NCBI RefSeq assembly: GCF_001551835.1
Contig: NZ_LODL01000019.1
Location: 452,645 to 516,644 of the forward strand
DNA from: Dechloromonas denitrificans
Lineage (GTDB): Bacteria; Pseudomonadota; Gammaproteobacteria; Burkholderiales; Rhodocyclaceae
Direction of reading: 5' to 3'
DNA length: 64,000 nucleotides
The position numbers and the translations under genes are program-made. Every line of letters begins with the position of its first letter. Position 1 is the first letter of the stretch. Shown one piece after another: positions 29,680-39,482 of the stretch. The notes beneath the pieces are model-generated. The model worked only from the letters and a program-made list of their open reading frames with translations. It ran no database searches and had not been told where the DNA came from.

Positions 29680-29853
29680 CAGAAAATCTCCTTAGTGGTT
29701 AGTTTTTAATCGGCGCTTGCGAACCGATTAAGCTTTACCTCTCGGATTGAGAAGTTGGGCTTGATTGTCGCAAAGAGCGGAAGACAGTAGCAACGGCTGT
29801 TTGGACTATGGGTATGCTTCTGTAAAGTTTTGTTGTTTCGACGCAACAACTGG
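29680..29853 (-). promoter_or_regulatory. Porin upstream region
   Basis: About 175 AT-richer bases between trpC and the porin, presumably its promoter and leader. It contains the short hairpin AATCGG and CCGATT (29708-29729) about 30 bases before the start codon and GTTGTT and AACAAC repeats further upstream. No clear -35/-10 pair could be assigned, and trpC has no T-tailed terminator here, so some porin transcripts may come from the trp genes. Confidence 0.35.
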
Positions 29854-30642
29854 TCAGGCAAACAGGCGAGCCAGTTCGACGCCGGGTTCCGGGGCGCGCA
29901 TGAAAGCTTCGCCGACCAGGAAGGTTTCAACCTTGCAGGCACGCATGCGGGCGACGTCTTGCGGAGCAAGGATGCCGCTTTCGGTGACGACGATGCGCTC
30001 GTCGCCAATCTTCGGCAGCAGACCGACTGTTGTATCCAGCGTCACTTCAAAGGTGCGCAGGTTACGATTATTGATGCCGAGCAGCGGGGTTTTCAGTTGC
30101 AGCGCGGCATCGAGCTCTTCGCCGTTATGCACTTCGACCAGCACCGCCATACCGTAGCCATGAGCCCGCGCTTCCAGCGCCTGCATTTCTCCAAGACTCA
30201 AGGCAGCAGCGATGAGCAGAATGCAGTCGGCGCCCATCGCGCGGGCTTCGGCGACCTGGTAGGCATCAATCATGAAGTCCTTGCGCAAGACCGGCAAGGT
30301 GCAGGCAGCGCGGGCGGCCAGCAGGTATTCAGGGCAACCCTGGAAATACTGGCGATCGGTCAATACCGACAGGCATGCGGCGCCATGCTTTTCATAGCTT
30401 TGCGCAATTTCGGCCGGATGAAAATCGGGGCGAATGACACCTTTCGACGGACTGGCCTTCTTGATTTCGGCGATGACCGCCGGTTGACCGCCAGCAATCT
30501 TGCGGCGGATGGCCCCGACGAAATCACGGGGCGCCGACTGGGCCGCCGCTTCGGCCTCGACCACGGCCAGCGGCTTGACGGCCAGCGCCGCCGCCACTTC
30601 CTCGCGCTTGGTGGCGATGATCTGGTTGAGGATATCGCTCAT
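29854..30642 (-). CDS. trpC: Indole-3-glycerol phosphate synthase
   Basis: 262 residues from ATG 30642. TIM-barrel enzyme with [13 protein letters not shown] (catalytic Lys), the LRKDFMID loop, [23 protein letters not shown] and VTESGI strands in order. It closes the indole ring in tryptophan synthesis. The start overlaps the trpD stop (ATGA). Confidence 0.97.
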   Translation of the reverse strand: MSDILNQIIATKREEVAAALAVKPLAVVEAEAAAQSAPRDFVGAIRRKIAGGQPAVIAEIKKASPSKGVIRPDFHPAEIAQSYEKHGAACLSVLTDRQYFQGCPEYLLAARAACTLPVLRKDFMIDAYQVAEARAMGADCILLIAAALSLGEMQALEARAHGYGMAVLVEVHNGEELDAALQLKTPLLGINNRNLRTFEVTLDTTVGLLPKIGDERIVVTESGILAPQDVARMRACKVETFLVGEAFMRAPEPGVELARLFA

Positions 30643-31667
30643 TTGCCGCCCAATCGCCGGGTGCATTGAACGAACTGATCGAGCTTGGCGCGCGCCGCAC
30701 CGCTGGCGATTGCCTCGCGTGCCTTGGCGATGCCGTCACCGATACTGTCCGCAGCGTTGGCCACATAAAGAGCGGCACCGGCATTCAGGCAGACGATCTC
30801 GCGAGCCGCCCCCGGCTTGTTGTCCAGCGCGCCGAGCAGCATGGCCCGCGATTCGTCGGCACTGGCAACGCGCAGGTTGCGCAGCGACAGCATCTGCAGG
30901 CCGAAATCTTCCGGATGCACTTCGTATTCGCGGATCTGGCCGTCCTTCAGTTCGCCGACCAGGGTCGCCGCGCCGAGCGAAATTTCGTCGAGACCGTCGC
31001 GGCCATGTACGACCAGCACCCGTTCGGCGCCCAGGCGCTGCATCACGCGCACCTGGATGCCGACCAGGTCGGGATGGAAAACGCCCATCAGGGTGTTCGG
31101 CGCACCGGCCGGATTGGTCAGCGGGCCAAGAATATTGAAGATGGTGCGGACGCCCATTTCGCGGCGCACCGGCGCGACGTGCTTCATCGCGCCATGGTGG
31201 TTGGGGGCAAACATGAAGCCGATGCCGGTTTCCTCGATGCAGGCGGCGACCTGTTCGGGCGCCAGCATGATGTCGGCGCCCAGCGCCTCCAGCACATCAG
31301 CGCTCCCCGAACTGGACGAGACACTCCGGCCGCCATGCTTGGCCACCTTGGCGCCGGCCGCGGCACAAACGAAAACCGAGGTCGTCGAAATGTTGAAGCT
31401 GTGCGCCGCATCACCGCCTGTACCGACGATATCGACGAAACGGCGGTCGTAAGGCACCGTCACCGGCGTCGCCAGTTCGCGCATGACGCTGGCGGCAGCG
31501 GCGATCTCGCCGATGGTTTCCTTCTTGACGCGCAGGCCGGTGGTGATGGCGGCAATCATGACCGGCGTCACTTCGCCGCTCATGATCTGGCGCATCAGCG
31601 AGACCATTTCATCGTGGAAAATTTCGCGGTGTTCGATCACACGCTGGAGGGCGGCTTGCGGGGTCAT
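30639..31667 (-). CDS. trpD: Anthranilate phosphoribosyltransferase
   Basis: 342 residues from ATG 31667. Nucleoside phosphorylase-like fold with the PRPP-binding loop [15 protein letters not shown] and [21 protein letters not shown], then the anthranilate site NHHGAMKHV and [14 protein letters not shown]. It transfers phosphoribose to anthranilate. It overlaps trpG upstream and trpC downstream by four bases each, so the three genes are co-translated. Confidence 0.97.
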   Translation of the reverse strand: MTPQAALQRVIEHREIFHDEMVSLMRQIMSGEVTPVMIAAITTGLRVKKETIGEIAAAASVMRELATPVTVPYDRRFVDIVGTGGDAAHSFNISTTSVFVCAAAGAKVAKHGGRSVSSSSGSADVLEALGADIMLAPEQVAACIEETGIGFMFAPNHHGAMKHVAPVRREMGVRTIFNILGPLTNPAGAPNTLMGVFHPDLVGIQVRVMQRLGAERVLVVHGRDGLDEISLGAATLVGELKDGQIREYEVHPEDFGLQMLSLRNLRVASADESRAMLLGALDNKPGAAREIVCLNAGAALYVANAADSIGDGIAKAREAIASGAARAKLDQFVQCTRRLGGK

Positions 31668-32236
31668 TTCTTGTGTTCGTCCAGGAAGTTCTTCAACAGG
31701 TCGTGACCGCGCTCGGTCAGGATCGATTCGGGATGGAACTGCACGCCTTCGACGGCCAGCGTCTTGTGACGGACGCCCATGATTTCGCCGTCGTCGGTCC
31801 AAGCGGTGATTTCCAGACAGTCCGGCAGGCTCTCGCGCTCGATGGCCAGCGAGTGGTAGCGGGTGCAGGTCAGCGGATTGGGCAGCCCCTTGAAAACGCC
31901 CACATCCTTATGGTGTACCGGTGACACCTTGCCGTGCATCAACTGCTTGGCGTGCACGATCTTGCCGCCGAAGGCTTCGCCGATCGACTGGTGGCCGAGA
32001 CAGACGCCGAGCAGCGGGATCTTGCCGGCGAATTCGCGGATCGCCGCCAGCGAGATGCCGGCCTGGGCCGGGGCGCAGGGACCGGGCGAGATAACCAGAT
32101 AATCCGGCTTCAGACGGGCAATATCGGCCACCGAAATGGCGTCGTTACGAAAAACCTGCACATCCTGACCCAGTTCACCGAAGTACTGGACGATGTTGTA
32201 GGTGAAACTGTCATAGTTATCCACCATCAGCAGCAT
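31664..32236 (-). CDS. trpG: Anthranilate/aminodeoxychorismate synthase glutaminase subunit
   Basis: 190 residues from ATG 32236. Class I glutaminase with [18 protein letters not shown], nucleophile Cys in [12 protein letters not shown] and the His/Glu pair in VQFHPES. It supplies ammonia from glutamine to TrpE, and in many bacteria also to PabB. Its TrpE partner is encoded about 26 kb away at 58372-59859 on the same strand. AAGGAAG precedes the start. No Trp-rich leader peptide was found upstream. Confidence 0.95.
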   Translation of the reverse strand: MLLMVDNYDSFTYNIVQYFGELGQDVQVFRNDAISVADIARLKPDYLVISPGPCAPAQAGISLAAIREFAGKIPLLGVCLGHQSIGEAFGGKIVHAKQLMHGKVSPVHHKDVGVFKGLPNPLTCTRYHSLAIERESLPDCLEITAWTDDGEIMGVRHKTLAVEGVQFHPESILTERGHDLLKNFLDEHKK

Positions 32237-32383
32237 GCTGTCGCTTCCTTGCTTGGTACGGTAAGTGACAAATTCTACAACAAGCCCCCGCCCCTCGCCG
32301 CCCCGAGAAGCCCCGGCCGGGCAGAATCGGCGTCGGCATTCCGGTTTCAAGTTAAAATGCCGCCTTTCCCGCCGGATCCACTT

Positions 32384-33394
32384 ATGAGCGCCGCCATTTC
32401 CATCCCCCCGCACAGCCTGTCCATCGTCGTCCCGTTCTACAACGAGGAAGACAACATCGCACCGCTGGTCAAGCGCGTGCATGAGGCGCTGGTCGGCTAC
32501 GAGCATCCGTGGGAACTGGTCCTGGTCGACGACGGCAGCAGCGACGCCACCGTCGAGCGCGCCCTGCAGTCGGCCAAGGAATACGGCCCGCACGTCCGCA
32601 TTGTCGAACTGACCCGCAACTTCAAGCAGACCGCCGCCATGCAGGCCGGCATCGACGCGGCGCGCGGCGACGTCATCGTCACCATGGACGGCGACTTGCA
32701 GAACGATCCGATCGACATCCCGCGTATGGTTGCCCGGCTGTTGAACGAAGACCTCGACCTGGTTGCCGGCTGGCGCCAGAACCGCCAGGACGGCCTGGTC
32801 CTGCGCAAGATTCCGTCGAAGATTGCCAACAAGCTGATCGCCCGGATGACCGGCGTCCATCTGCGCGACTACGGCTGCAGCCTGAAGGCTTTCCGCGGCA
32901 GCGTCATCAAGAGCGTCCGCCTGTACGGTGAAATGCACCGCTTCATCCCGGCCTGGCTGGCCACCGTGACGACGCCGCGCCGCATCGCGCAGGAACCGAC
33001 GACGCACCACGCCCGTACCGCCGGCGTTTCCAAATACGGCATCTCACGCACCTTCCGCGTCATTCTCGATCTGATCGCCGTCTATTTCTTCATGCGCTTC
33101 CGCGCCCGCCCCGGCCACTTCTTCGGCGGCATCGGCCTGGTCCTGACCGCGCTGTCCGGCCTGGTGCTGACCTGGCTGGGCTGGGTCAAGTTCGGCCTCG
33201 GTGAGAACATCGGCAACCGGCCGCTGTTGATCGTCGCCATCGGCGGCCTGATTGCCGGCGTGCATTTCGTCACCACCGGCGTGCTGGCCGAACTGCTGGC
33301 CCGCATCTACTTCGAATCCGGCACCATCCGCTCCTATGCCGCTCGCCCGGAACGCGCGCTGGCGGCCGACGAAGGCTGGCACAAATCGGCGTGA
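32384..33394 (+). CDS. Family 2 glycosyltransferase, polyprenyl-phosphate sugar synthase type (ArnC/DPM1-like)
   Basis: 336 residues from ATG 32384. GT2 catalytic domain (about 10-230) with [21 protein letters not shown] and the metal-binding MDGDLQNDP, then YGCSLKAFR, followed by two membrane helices (about 235-300). This is the layout of enzymes that load undecaprenyl phosphate with a sugar at the cytoplasmic face. The stop overlaps the next gene start (GTGA). An in-frame ATG nine codons upstream is possible. Sugar unknown. Confidence 0.9.
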   Translation: MSAAISIPPHSLSIVVPFYNEEDNIAPLVKRVHEALVGYEHPWELVLVDDGSSDATVERALQSAKEYGPHVRIVELTRNFKQTAAMQAGIDAARGDVIVTMDGDLQNDPIDIPRMVARLLNEDLDLVAGWRQNRQDGLVLRKIPSKIANKLIARMTGVHLRDYGCSLKAFRGSVIKSVRLYGEMHRFIPAWLATVTTPRRIAQEPTTHHARTAGVSKYGISRTFRVILDLIAVYFFMRFRARPGHFFGGIGLVLTALSGLVLTWLGWVKFGLGENIGNRPLLIVAIGGLIAGVHFVTTGVLAELLARIYFESGTIRSYAARPERALAADEGWHKSA

Positions 33395-34860
33395 CGGCTG
33401 CGGTAGACGCCCGAATTTACGCAAAATTCGGCGGCACGATCCTGTTCGGCCTGACCGCCGTGCTGCTCGCCTGGCGCTGCTGGGTGGTGCCGCAGCTCGG
33501 CATCACGCTTTACATTGATGAAGCGCAATACTGGACCTGGGCGCAACACCTGACCTGGGGCTACTTCTCGAAGCCGCCCGGCGTCGCGGCGCTGATCGCC
33601 GCCTCCACGGCGCTGTTCGGCGACGGCATTCTCGGCGTCAAGGCGCTGGCCATGCTTTGCTACCCGGCCGCGGCGGCAGCCTGCTGGGCCATTGCCCGCC
33701 GCCTGTACGACGAACGCACCGCCTTCTGGTCGGCCGTTGCCGTGCTCACCCTGCCGATGTTTTCCTGGCTCGGCCTGTTCGTGTCGACCGATGCCCTGCT
33801 CACCCTGTTCTGGGCACTGGCGCTGTGGGCTTACCTGCGCGCGCTGGCCAGCGATGCCTGGGCCGACTGGCTGCTGCTCGGCCTCGTCTGCGGCCTCGGC
33901 CTGCTCTCCAAATACACGATGGCGGCCTGGCTCGGCGCCGCCTTCCTGCACCTGCTCGCCTTCCACCGCGCCCGGCTGGCCTCGCTCAAGCCCTGGCTGG
34001 CGGCCGGGTTGGCGCTGGCCATCCTGGCACCGAACATCTACTGGAATGTCGCCAACGACTTCCCGACCCTGAAGCACACCGCCGACATCACGCTGAACAA
34101 GAAGGCCGGTGGCGGCCTGGCGGCACTCGGCGAATTCTGGGCCGCACAGTGGCTGTCCTTCGGCCCGGTGCTGGGCAGCGTCTTTTTCATCCTGCTCGTC
34201 CAGGTCCGGCAAAGCTGGCGCGACGACCGGACCCGGCTCCTGCTCTGGTTCGCGCTGCCGCTGTGGGCCGTCGTTTCGGCGCAGGCGATGAAGAGCAGCG
34301 CCAACGCCAACTGGGCCGCCCCCGCCTTCGCGCCGGCCGCGATTGCCGCCGTCGCCTGGCTGCTGCAGCGCGACAAGAAGCGCCTGCTGGTCGTCGGCCT
34401 GGCCCTCAACGTGCTGCTGGTCGGCGTCGTCTATCACTGGCCCAGCCTGATTGCCACGGTCAACGTGCAAAATCCGGCAAAAATGAATCCCTTCAGCCGC
34501 GCCCGGGGCTGGGATGAACTGGGCCGCCAGCTGACGCCGATCATGCAGGCCCACCCCGGCAGCGTACTGGTCGCCGACAACCGCACCCTGCTCGCCCACA
34601 TGCTCTACGAACTACGCGAACTGAAGCCGGCCGCCGCCAGCTGGAACCCGAGCGGCGTGGCGAGCGACCATTACAAGCTGACCACCGATCTGCGGCCATG
34701 GCTGGGCAAGGATGCGATCCTGATCACCCAGGACCCGGCCGACCAGTTCGCCAGCTACTTCTCCACCGTCGAAAAACTGGCGACGCTGAAGGCACCGCTC
34801 GACGCGCAGACGACGCGCGACATGGATGTTTACCTGCTGCGTGGCTTCAAGGGCTACTGA
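33391..34860 (+). CDS. Family 39/ArnT-like glycosyltransferase, integral membrane
   Basis: 489 residues, start GTG overlapping the GT2 stop. Around ten membrane helices. The first periplasmic loop carries YIDEAQYWTWAQHLTWGYFSKPPG, containing the Asp-Glu pair and the SKPPG block of ArnT/PMT enzymes. Such enzymes move a sugar from undecaprenyl phosphate to an acceptor such as lipid A or a protein. Together with the upstream GT2 and downstream PAP2 phosphatase it suggests an envelope lipid modification path. No arn genes for aminoarabinose synthesis are near, so another sugar is likely. Confidence 0.9.
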   Translation: MTAAVDARIYAKFGGTILFGLTAVLLAWRCWVVPQLGITLYIDEAQYWTWAQHLTWGYFSKPPGVAALIAASTALFGDGILGVKALAMLCYPAAAAACWAIARRLYDERTAFWSAVAVLTLPMFSWLGLFVSTDALLTLFWALALWAYLRALASDAWADWLLLGLVCGLGLLSKYTMAAWLGAAFLHLLAFHRARLASLKPWLAAGLALAILAPNIYWNVANDFPTLKHTADITLNKKAGGGLAALGEFWAAQWLSFGPVLGSVFFILLVQVRQSWRDDRTRLLLWFALPLWAVVSAQAMKSSANANWAAPAFAPAAIAAVAWLLQRDKKRLLVVGLALNVLLVGVVYHWPSLIATVNVQNPAKMNPFSRARGWDELGRQLTPIMQAHPGSVLVADNRTLLAHMLYELRELKPAAASWNPSGVASDHYKLTTDLRPWLGKDAILITQDPADQFASYFSTVEKLATLKAPLDAQTTRDMDVYLLRGFKGY

Positions 34861-35536
34861 ACTTCGCCTGGCGATCATCCTGTTCGGCCTGCTGGCCGGG
34901 CTGTTCATCGCCTTTCCGCAGCTCGACCTGCTGGCCAGCGGCCTGTTCTATCGTGGCGACGGCCACTGGGCGCTGAACCGCGAAAACCTCTGGCTGGCCA
35001 TTCCCTATCGCGGCCTGCCGCGCCTCGGCCAGGGCCTGCTGGTCGGCCTCTTGCTGCTCTGGCTGCTCAGTTTCTCGTCGCGCCTGCCACGGCTGCGCGC
35101 CCGCCGCGTCAGCTTCGGCTTTCTGCTGGTCGCCGCGCTGGCCGGCCCGATCCTGCTGGTCGACGCGACGCTGAAGGAACATTCCGGCCGGACCCGGCCG
35201 GTCAACACGACGCATTTCGGCGGCAGCAAGCAATTCACGCCGGCCTTCATACCGGCCGATCAGTGCCAGGCCAATTGCTCCTTCGTCAGCGGCCATGTCG
35301 CCACCGCCGCCTTCATCATGGCTTTCGGCTGGCTCGGCGCCCCCGCCGTGCGCCGCCGCTGGCTGCTGGCCAGCCTCGCCTTCGGCGGCCTGTTCGCGCT
35401 GGTCCGCATGGTGCCAGGCGGGCATTTCCTGTCTGACACCATCTTCGCCTGGTTCGCCACCTATTTCAGCCTGTGGGCGACCGAATGGCTGTTTCGCAAG
35501 CTCGGCTGGCTGCCAGCCAGCCACTCGCCCAGCTGA
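34826..35536 (+). CDS. PAP2-family membrane phosphatase
   Basis: About 236 residues with about five membrane helices. The three phosphatase motifs are complete: KEHSGRTRP (C1), SFVSGHVATA (C2) and RMVPGGHFLSD (C3). The start is uncertain: ATG 34826 lies inside the 3' end of the ArnT-like gene, GTG 34841 is an alternative, and the first helix begins near 34865. The family includes undecaprenyl-pyrophosphate phosphatase and the lipid A phosphatases LpxE and LpxF; the neighbouring genes make a lipid A or polyprenyl lipid substrate plausible. Confidence 0.88.
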   Translation: MFTCCVASRATELRLAIILFGLLAGLFIAFPQLDLLASGLFYRGDGHWALNRENLWLAIPYRGLPRLGQGLLVGLLLLWLLSFSSRLPRLRARRVSFGFLLVAALAGPILLVDATLKEHSGRTRPVNTTHFGGSKQFTPAFIPADQCQANCSFVSGHVATAAFIMAFGWLGAPAVRRRWLLASLAFGGLFALVRMVPGGHFLSDTIFAWFATYFSLWATEWLFRKLGWLPASHSPS

Positions 35537-35668
35537 TCCTCGCACGATCGACCCGAGCCGCCCTGCCCATTGAGGAGCCTGGGCGGCACCGCTGCCTTCC
35601 GCCTCTGTAGTTCGCCCCGGCTCGACAGCCCTTAACGGCACACTCTTGCCGTGCTGCCAGCCTGCGCC

Positions 35669-35684
35669 GTTCGGAAAACCGAAC
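35669..35684 (+). promoter_or_regulatory. AauR-type activator site 1 (TTCGG-N4-CCGAA) of aspA
   Basis: The bases GTTCGGAAAACCGAAC form a 16-base palindrome with the core TTCGG-AAAA-CCGAA. This equals the site I recall as the AauR operator in Pseudomonas putida acidic amino acid genes. Its centre is about 105 bp upstream of the -24 element of the aspA promoter, a normal place for a sigma-54 activator. Confidence 0.72.
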
Positions 35685-35702
35685 ACCCCGGACCGCCCAT
35701 CC

Positions 35703-35720
35703 TTCGGAAACCCGTCCGAA
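35703..35720 (+). promoter_or_regulatory. AauR-type activator site 2 of aspA
   Basis: TTCGGAAACCCGTCCGAA contains one perfect left half followed by CCG at the canonical four-base spacing and a perfect right half CCGAA at eight bases. Read in the canonical register its centre is 33 bp, about three helical turns, from site 1, so two dimers could bind on one face of the DNA. Confidence 0.55.
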
Positions 35721-35778
35721 CCGTCGCGCCACCCCGGCAAAAACCCTTGTAAATCAAGCCCCCGGCCGAGCTGCGCCG

Positions 35779-35795
35779 CTGGCACGGTGCGTGCG
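35779..35795 (+). promoter_or_regulatory. Sigma-54 promoter of aspA
   Basis: CTGGCACGGTGCGTGCG matches YTGGCACGRNNNTTGCW at all but two positions, with GG and GC 12 bases apart. Start of transcription is expected near 35806, leaving a leader of about 48 bases before the aspA ATG. The rest of the 317-base gap (35537-35853) holds the two activator sites above and no gene. Confidence 0.8.
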
Positions 35796-35853
35796 ATAGA
35801 TATAGGACCGGACGGTGTGCCCACACCCGATCGGCCACAACACTGGAGACACC

Positions 35854-37278
<1,425 letters not shown>

Positions 37279-37319
37279 GCGGCAGCACCACATTCAATGC
37301 ACACAACAAGGAAAAAATC

Positions 37320-38624
37320 ATGAAAATGAACCGTCTGACGACGATGATCGGGATCGCCATGGTGCTCGGCGTCATTGTCGGCTACGCGTGCAACACGCTG
37401 GCCGGCAGCCCCGCCGAAGCCAAGGAAATCGCCGGCTACTTCGGCATCCTGACCGACATCTTCCTGCGTCTGATCAAGATGATCATCGCGCCGCTGGTCT
37501 TCGCCACCCTGGTCGCCGGCCTGGCCGGCATGGGCGACTCGAAGACGGTCGGCCGGATCGGCGCCAAGGCGCTCGGCTGGTTTGTCGGTGCCTCGTTTTG
37601 CTCGCTGCTGCTCGGCCTGGTCTTCGCCAACCTGCTGCAGCCGGGTGCCTCGCTCGCCGTGCCGCTGCCGGAAGTCGGCAGCGCGGTGAACCTGAAGACC
37701 AGCGCCCTCAACCTCAAGGACTTCATCACCCACGTCTTCCCGAAGAACATCTTCGAAGCGATGGCGGCCAATGAAATCCTGCAGATCCTGGTCTTCGCCG
37801 TCTTCTTCGGCCTGGCGCTGGGCCACCTGCACAACCAGACGGCACGCAGCCTGGTGTGCACGATGGAAGAAATCGTCCATGTCATGCTCAAGGTCACCGA
37901 CTACGTGATGCGCTTCGCCCCGGTCGGCGTCTTCGGCGCCGTCGCCGGCATCATCACGACCAACGGCCTCGGCATGCTGACCGTCTTCGGCAAGCTGCTG
38001 ATCAGCTTCTACCTCGCCCTCGGCGCCCTCTGGCTGCTGCTGATCACGGCCGGCTACTTCGTACTCGGCAAGGATGTCTTCCGCCTGCTCAAGCTGGTGC
38101 GCGGCCCGATGCTGGTCGGTTTCTCGACGGCGAGCAGTGAGTCGGTCTATCCGAAGCTGATGGAACAGCTTGAAAAGTTCGGCATCAAGAACCGCGTCAC
38201 CAGTTTCGTGCTGCCGCTCGGCTACTCCTTCAACCTCGACGGTTCGATGATCTACACCACCTTCGCCGCGCTGTTCGTGGCCCAGGCCTACGGCATCGAA
38301 CTCAGCCTGGGGACGCAGATCACCATGCTGTTGGTGCTGATGGTCTCCAGCAAGGGCATTGCCGGCGTGCCGCGCGCCTCGCTGGTCGTCGTCGCCGCCG
38401 TGCTGCCCATGTTCAACCTGCCGGAAGCCGGCCTGCTGCTGGTACTCGGCATCGACCACTTCCTCGACATGGGGCGCACCGTCACCAACGTGCTGGGTAA
38501 TGCCATCGCCACCAGCGTCGTCGCCAAGTGGGAAAACGCCATCGACCCGGTGGACGATGCCCTGGCCGATGCTGACGAAGCGCTGCCGGTACCCGACGAC
38601 GGGATCGTGCCGGTCGCTGCCTGA
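37320..38624 (+). CDS. Dicarboxylate/amino acid:cation symporter (DctA/GltP family)
   Basis: 434 residues. The DAACS family features are present: eight membrane helices, the re-entrant loop STASSESVYP, the cation/substrate segment SFNLDGSMIYTTFAALFVAQAYG and NVLGNAIATSVVAKWE. The family takes up aspartate, glutamate or C4-dicarboxylates with protons or sodium. Position after aspA under AauR-type sites suggests aspartate/glutamate, though the activity cannot be read from sequence. AAGGA precedes ATG. A hairpin and a strong terminator follow. Confidence 0.93.
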   Translation: MKMNRLTTMIGIAMVLGVIVGYACNTLAGSPAEAKEIAGYFGILTDIFLRLIKMIIAPLVFATLVAGLAGMGDSKTVGRIGAKALGWFVGASFCSLLLGLVFANLLQPGASLAVPLPEVGSAVNLKTSALNLKDFITHVFPKNIFEAMAANEILQILVFAVFFGLALGHLHNQTARSLVCTMEEIVHVMLKVTDYVMRFAPVGVFGAVAGIITTNGLGMLTVFGKLLISFYLALGALWLLLITAGYFVLGKDVFRLLKLVRGPMLVGFSTASSESVYPKLMEQLEKFGIKNRVTSFVLPLGYSFNLDGSMIYTTFAALFVAQAYGIELSLGTQITMLLVLMVSSKGIAGVPRASLVVVAAVLPMFNLPEAGLLLVLGIDHFLDMGRTVTNVLGNAIATSVVAKWENAIDPVDDALADADEALPVPDDGIVPVAA

Positions 38625-38673
38625 CGCAAGTTTCCTCTGGTATTCGGCATAGCCCTCTTGCCGAATCTTTAAC

Positions 38674-38706
38674 GACCCGGTACCAATGGTACCGGGTCCT
38701 TTTTTT
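38674..38706 (+). terminator. Strong terminator after the symporter gene
   Basis: GACCCGGTACC and GGTACCGGGTC form an 11-bp stem with a three-base loop followed by seven T. It ends only eight bases before the next start codon. A second inverted repeat, ATTCGGC (38642-38648) and GCCGAAT (38660-38666), lies just upstream. Confidence 0.92.
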
Positions 38707-38714
38707 CTCAGAAT

Positions 38715-39470
38715 ATGACTATCGACTGGCTCATCCTCGCTCCCGCCGCCTTTTTTGCCGGCATGGTAGACGCAGCGGTCGGCGGCGGCGGCCTGATCCA
38801 GATCCCGGCCCTGCTCTCCACCTTCCCGCAAACCGCCATCCCGACGCTGTTCGGCACCAACAAGCTGTCGAGCATCGCCGGCACCGGCGCCTCGCTGTGG
38901 CGCTATGCCCGCGCCGTGCGGATTCCCTGGCGCCTGGTGCTGCCCGCCACTGCCGCCGCGCTGGTTGGCGCCTGGCTGGGTGCCGCCGTGGTCGCCTGGA
39001 TACCGCGCGAAGCGATGCGACCACTGGTCGTCGTCATGATGCTGGCCGTCGCCATCTACACCTTCCTGCGCAAGAACCTCGGCCAGGAAGAAACGCACAA
39101 ACCGCGCCCCGGCGATCTCTGGCGCGGCGCCCTGTTCGGCCTGGTGATCGGCTTCTACGACGGCTTCTTCGGCCCGGGCACCGGCAGTTTCCTGATCTTC
39201 GGCTTCGTCCGCGTCTTCGGCATGGACTTCGTCCGCGCCTCGGCCAGCGCCAAGGTGATCAATTTCGCCACCAACCTGTCGGCCATCGCCTTTTTCGCCA
39301 GCCACGGCCCGATCCTGTGGGCCATCGGCCTGACCATGGCGGCCTGCAATCTGGCCGGAGCCTACCTCGGCACTCATCTTGCGCTGAAACACGGCGCCGG
39401 CTTCATCCGCCAGGCCTTCCTGGGCGTCGTCGCCATCCTGATCGTCAAACAACTGGTCGAAATCCTCTAA
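38715..39470 (+). CDS. TauE/SafE (TSUP) family inner-membrane carrier
   Basis: 251 residues with about eight helices. Family blocks: FFAGMVDAAVGGGGLIQIPAL, GTNKLSSIAGT, IGFYDGFFGPGTGSFLIF and NFATNLSAI. The family moves sulfite, sulfoacetate or other organic anions, and the YfcA-like members are mostly uncharacterised. It sits between the symporter and the first AauS/AauR pair, 12 bases before the kinase gene, so an export or uptake role linked to that regulon is possible. The start codon follows the terminator so closely that no separate promoter fits between. Confidence 0.88.
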   Translation: MTIDWLILAPAAFFAGMVDAAVGGGGLIQIPALLSTFPQTAIPTLFGTNKLSSIAGTGASLWRYARAVRIPWRLVLPATAAALVGAWLGAAVVAWIPREAMRPLVVVMMLAVAIYTFLRKNLGQEETHKPRPGDLWRGALFGLVIGFYDGFFGPGTGSFLIFGFVRVFGMDFVRASASAKVINFATNLSAIAFFASHGPILWAIGLTMAACNLAGAYLGTHLALKHGAGFIRQAFLGVVAILIVKQLVEIL

Positions 39471-39482
39471 CATAGGCCGACC

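Noticed and set aside
38643..38665. TTCGG and CCGAA as a third AauR site
   Set aside because: The half-sites are 13 bases apart instead of four and the repeat extends to form a hairpin next to a terminator; kept only as an alternative in the findings.
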